NCBI RefSeq assembly: GCF_902459465.1
Contig: NC_047067.1
Span: 248,001 to 312,000 of the forward strand
From: Asterias rubens
Lineage: Eukaryota > Echinodermata > Asteroidea > Forcipulatida > Asteriidae
Length of the DNA stretch: 64,000 nucleotides
Direction: 5' to 3'
This document shows positions 37,701 through 43,700 of the stretch, in pieces; within the stretch, counting starts at the first letter, position 1; every line of letters begins with the position of its first letter. The translations under genes were made by a program, and so were the position numbers. Below the pieces are notes generated by a model. That model had not been told where the DNA came from and ran no database searches. It saw nothing but the letters and a program-made list of their open reading frames with translations.

Positions 37701-40700
37701 AATAATAAACCACAAGGGAAACTGACTGGGAACATTTTTTTTAAATGATTTTGGATTGAACAAAGAAAATTGACTAGAGCGGGATTTGAACCAACGACCT
37801 CCGGTTTAGCGTGCCGGCGCTCTACCAACTGAGCTATCTAGCCCTATGTTGGTGGTCTCCCAATTTTGTCAATATCTTTGTTCGGGGGTGCCTGTCAGAA
37901 GCCATTAAACCGCAAACTGCCGTGTAGCCAGGGATCACACCCGGGTAACGATACAACCTGGGAAGCGGCAGACAGGGGATCACCTTAAGGGGATGCGACT
38001 TTTTTATATCAGATATCAAATAATAAACCACAAGGGAAACTGACTGGGAACATTTTTTTTAAATGATTTTGGATTGAACAAAGAAAATTGACTAGAGCGG
38101 GATTTGAACCAACGACCTCCGGTTTAGCGTGCCGGCGCTCTACCAACTGAGCTATCTAGCCCTATGTTGGTGGTCTCCCAATTTTGTCAATATCTTTGTT
38201 CGGGGGTGCCTGTCAGAAGCCATTAAACCGCAAACTGCCGTGTAGCCAGGGATCACACCCGGGTAACGATACAACCTGGGAAGCGGCAGACAGGGGATCA
38301 CCTTAAGGGGATGCGACTTTTTTATATCAGATATCAAATAATAAACCACAAGGGAAACTGACTGGGAACATTTTTTTTTAATGATTTTGGATTGAACAAA
38401 GAAAATTGACTAGAGCGGGATTTGAACCAACGACCTCCGGTTTAGCGTGCCGGCGCTCTACCAACTGAGCTATCTAGCCCTATGTTGGTGGTTTCCCAAT
38501 TTTGTCAATATCTTTGTTCGGGGGTGCCTGTCAGAAGCCATTAAACCGCAAACTGCCGTGTAGCCAGGGATCACACCCGGGTAACGATACAACCTGGGAA
38601 GCGGCAGACAGGGGATCACCTTAAGGGGATGCGACTTTTTTATATCAGATATCAAATAATAAACCACAAGGGAAACTGACTGGGAACATTTTTTTTAAAT
38701 GATTTTGGATTGAACAAAGAAAATTGACTAGAGCGGGATTTGAACCAACGACCTCCGGTTTAGCGTGCCGGCGCTCTACCAACTGAGCTATCTAGCCCTA
38801 TGTTGGTGGTCTCCCAATTTTGTCAATATCTTTGTTCGGGGGTGCCTGTCAGAAGCCATTAAACCGCAAACTGCCGTGTAGCCAGGGATCACACCCGGGT
38901 AACGATACAACCTGGGAAGCGGCAGACAGGGGATCACCTTAAGGGGATGCGACTTTTTTATATCAGATATCAAATAATAAACCACAAGGGAAACTGACTG
39001 GGAACATTTTTTTTAAATGATTTTGGATTGAACAAAGAAAATTGACTAGAGCGGGATTTGAACCAACGACCTCCGGTTTAGCGTGCCGGCGCTCTACCAA
39101 CTGAGCTATCTAGCCCTATGTTGGTGGTCTCCCAATTTTGTCAATATCTTTGTTCGGGGGTGCCTGTCAGAAATATATATATTATATATATATATTTTTT
39201 TTTTCTCTTGATGTGGAGTTATATTACTCCGTTTATTCAACATTCATCAGCAAAGGCATACATCAAATAAACACACTATCAAAAGACACTCCAGTAAATA
39301 CTTCTAATATATAACAGGCACAGTAAGTAACAGAAGCTCAGAAAATAACAATAATATATATATTTTTTTTTCTCTTGATGTGGAGTTATACTACTCCGTT
39401 TATTCAACAACAATTATCAGCAACAACATACATCAATACAACAAGCTCCGATACATACTGCTATTATATAACAGATTAAATGAGCTACGGGTTGTAATAC
39501 ATATAAATTAAATTGATAACATACAAACAAGAACAAGAGACATAAATATTTATATATACATTTTAGCGTGATCTAATCACGGTGATCGAGAAAAACAATG
39601 GGTAGAAATTATTTTAGACAATCAAGGTTAACAAAACAAAAATAAATAAACAAAAAGGTCATAAATAGGAACACGGCGACGGCCTTTGGTGAGAAAAGCA
39701 ATTAGTAATCGAAATTGACATCATCATTAACAGTGAAACACAACGCATTATTTCTAGTGTAAATAGTTTCGAAAGATTCTGGGCTCAATCTGGTCTTCTC
39801 CATACGGAGAAAGTATTTCAAGGATTTTTTTAACTGACTGATGATGTCAATTTCTGCTGGTCTGGAATAACTGTTGAAAACCTTTTTGCATCTTATATTC
39901 CAGATCAGTCTGAGCAGTTTAGCTACGACAATAGCCTGAACTGGTTCTAAATTATAACCAAGAATTCTATTAGAGTCATTCAAGTAATAGTGTTTGTTAC
40001 CAGTATATTTTCTGAGCAGTCTTTCCACAAAGATCCAAGCCTCCCAAGTGTGGGTACAATAAATAAAGATATGTTCGTGAGTTTCATTGTTAGTGTTGCA
40101 AAGCGGGCATGTTAGTTCTTTAACGACACCTATTTTCAGCAAAACGTCTTTAGTTGGTAGAATTCTATGTCTAAGTTTGTACATAAACTGTTTGTCATCC
40201 GGATCCATTAACCCATTTTTCCAATTACTCATCCAAACTGAAGCCCAAGGTAAGTCTTGTCCTAGGTGAAAAATGGGTTTCCATTTAACTTGCACCTTGG
40301 GAGAAACAAATTTACACATTATGCAGTTCATATAATTAGACTTCACATTAGTTTCACAGATAGGAACAGTTTTGCTTTGATGATCACAAATGGCAAGCCA
40401 GTTACTTGTGTGCACTGCCGGTCCTTCTCTTTTCTCTTTGATTAACGTATAATCTATGTGTTTTTCAATTCTCTTCAAAATTCTACCAGCATTAATATGT
40501 TTAATTTGACATGCTCTGGCTATATCATGAAAGGAAAATAGTTCTCCTTGTCTGACAACATCACCCACATTATAACAACCCACAGATTTTAGAAGAGGGC
40601 TCTTTAAAAGTGATTCATCCCTAGTAACCTTGACATTATTCCACAATGGAACTTCCATGGCTTCCCAAATGCTGGTAAAATTGCATACAAGCTTTCCTAC

Positions 40701-43700
40701 TGCGTACTTAAAAGCAACGATAAGTTCATGGTAAAACGGGGTGATTTGAAGATTCTTACGAATGTTAGCAAATATGTACCATTCTAAATGATCGTCTGCT
40801 CCGGCACATTTCAACCAGTAATCAAAATACAGTTTCCATTTACCTTCAGAGGATGGGTACCGAACTAACCATTGAAGCTTAAGACTCATTAATTTACTCT
40901 CAATATTCAAAAGGCCCATTCCCCCCAATTTTGGGGGACCTATGATGGTATTTCTCTTGATTTTCTCCATTTTCCCACTCCAAAAAAATTTCCAAATAAG
41001 ATCATTCATCTTTTTGATCCAGTAGTTGGGACATTCAAGCACGCTTCCCAAATAGTTAATCCCTGCTCCTATCAAATTGTTCACAATAACTACTTTACCA
41101 TTCAAATTGAGGTGACGTTTGGACCATTTGTCTAGAGTAGAGCTAATTTTGTTAATTCTGGGACCCCAATTGTCTTCAGGCGTAATGTCAGTCCCAAATA
41201 TGATACCGAGAATTTTAAGTTTCTTAACAAATTTGAAACTACTAGGGCTATCTTTTCTACTTCTCCAGTTCCCTAACCAAAGACCCTTAGATTTATCAAC
41301 ATTAAGTTTAGAACCACTACCTTTACAATACACGTTGAGAATGTTCTGAATTACATCGAATTCCTTATTGTCACTAACAAATATATTAGTGTCGTCAGCA
41401 TGTTGGATTAAACGAACACTGCATTCCCCATTAGGGGTAACAATACCTTTAAGTTTACAACTACTTCTGACTAGGGAGGCTAACCCCTCCGCACAAATGG
41501 AGTACAACAAAGGAGATAATGGGCACCCTTGTCGTATCCCTCGTTCAACTTTAACGGGAGCGCCAATAAAATTGTTCAGGATAATACTACAATAAGGATT
41601 ACTGTAAAGAACTTTAATCCACTTAATCAATTTCGGTGGCATACCCATTCTGTCCATAACAGTAAACATATAAACCCAGCTGATACGATCAAAAGCTTTT
41701 TCTTGATCTATACTTAGAAGACAAGCTTGTAAATTATTCCAGTTAGCAAAATCAATAACATCTCGTAAAAGCATAATATTCTCTTGAATATTTCTAGAGG
41801 TTACCCCACAAGTTTGCTCTTCGCCGATAATAATGGGCATGATTAGTTTCAATCTGTTTGTCTATATATCTATGTATCTATCTGTCTATCTATCTTGATG
41901 TAGCTATACCTATACCTATACCTATATAACTATACGGATATAATTGATTATAAATGCACATAACAATCCGTATAAAGCTGTGCTAAGCTGTGCTAAGTTT
42001 GATTGAAACGGTAATGCTACTTAAGACCACTCTGACAGTAGCAACGGTTTGTGTTTAACGCTTAATTGAACTCAAATAAGGGAGAGAAAAACATTCAGAG
42101 ATTTGTTTTATTTCACACATCAAACCAAATCCCGACGGAATTGGACTCTCGGGGGGAAATTTATGTATAATGGTGATTATACTGACAAGCACGGGCTGTC
42201 AGCGATGAGCGGGAAAACACGTTAATAACAACAGAATCAGTGAAATGACAGAACGTGTTTGACATATTGTTACAGGTGCATACATTTTGATCATTCTGCC
42301 ATACAGCTATACCCTTTTGGTTTGCTTGAAGCCCACATGTTTAAGCACCTGTGGTATTTCAACACCACTGCCTATCAGTACACAAAATACTATTGTTCAG
42401 TTCAGTGCATTTGGCACAATTATTATGTAATTGCCATGTATGCCTTTTGTGAAAGCTCTTTAAAAGACTGGGGTTTGCACCATGCTCTTCACATTCGTCT
42501 GAGCACCACCACCCTGTCAGCCGTAGGCTCTGCTCTGCAGTGACATTGCCAGATGTTTGTCACACCATCAGCCTTTGCCACACACCCTGGTACAGCTAGT
42601 GCTTTGGTGCTTCGGCCCTACAGAGAATCTTGACTGTTCTCGTTCTCCTTCAGACCACAAGACAGTGAGTTACCACTGTTCTGATCTTCTTCAAGTTGAT
42701 GGCGCTGATCCCACGCCCGGTTCAGTGCTCTGCCTAGATGGCTCTGAACCCACGCCAGGTTCATTGCACTTCCTAGATGGCTCTGAACCCACGCCAGGTT
42801 CATTGCACTTCCTAGATGGCCTGGACCAGACTGGTCCAGTGCACCAGTGTGCCTACATCCTACCAAGCTGTTCCGGTGCATCTGTCCAGTGAGCTGTATC
42901 TTATACCAAGCCTTTCCAGTGCACCAGCGAGTCTCTAACTTCACCACAAACCGGTGCGACGAGCCAGCCATCAACTCGACGATCGCAAACCCAGGTCTAT
43001 CATTTAGGGCCCTTTTCTTATATTCATATATATTGATTCTTGTTTTGTTTTTGTAATAAATGCTTATATGTTGTATATATAATTGCTGGTTACCCTTTTT
43101 CATGCATATTATTTGTTTCTGCCGTGCTCTAATTCCTTTTGGTTTTCATGAATTAGGCGCACGTAACAGAATTGATACCTGTAGAAGCAGTGATTTTAAA
43201 TTGTTTTCAAACTAATCACAAGACAGAATGGCTACCACTTCCCCCCCCCCCCCCCCAACATGTCAGCAAGTACTTGGACATAATTTCGTGTAGCACACGT
43301 TCATGACATTCGATTTCCATGGACTATTTTAATTGAATTAACTCTTCAATTAAAACAATTCAATTCTTATCAGAATTCCATTTGTTAGAGTCTGGAAATA
43401 ATTCACTGGCAGCACTGCATGGGGGTTGAGACCTGTCTAGTCAGATTGTTTATTTGTTGCTTTTGTTTTCGGTTTGTATTAATGTCAGTTGACATTTTAC
43501 ACAAATCTCATTTCGGCTTTTTACACAAATCTCATTTCGGATTTTGAAAATTCCCACATATTGGCTGCTATAAATCCATTTCATTGTTTTGTTTTAATCA
43601 ATTAGTTCTTGATTGTCATTGAGATTCTGTTCTTAATTTTTATATTTTCACCAACATGGGAAGTAATGTCTCATCTGCTCTCAACAACTTCAATGACAAT

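Larger units (their letters stand above)
37699..39172 (-). repeat. 318-bp tandem repeat, 4.6 copies, each with a tRNA-like gene
   Basis: Units start at 37699, 38017, 38335, 38653 and 38971 (caaataataaaccacaaggg). The last is cut at gcctgtcag, where the LINE tail begins. Copies differ by only one or two bases (for example gtttccc for gtctccc in copy 3). Every unit carries the cloverleaf described at 37771-37843. The 65-codon minus frames repeated once per unit have no protein character. Confidence 0.95.

Noticed and set aside
37834-38985. Four identical 65-codon minus-strand proteins
   Set aside because: They recur once per 318-bp unit and overlap the tRNA-like region. No start context or domain.
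37771-39115. Functional serine tRNA cluster
   Set aside because: C at position 33, two stem mismatches and no long variable arm argue against a decoding tRNA. Kept only as tRNA-like.
37699-39172. CRISPR-like array
   Set aside because: The repeated unit is 318 bp, with no short repeat/variable spacer alternation, and the setting is eukaryotic.
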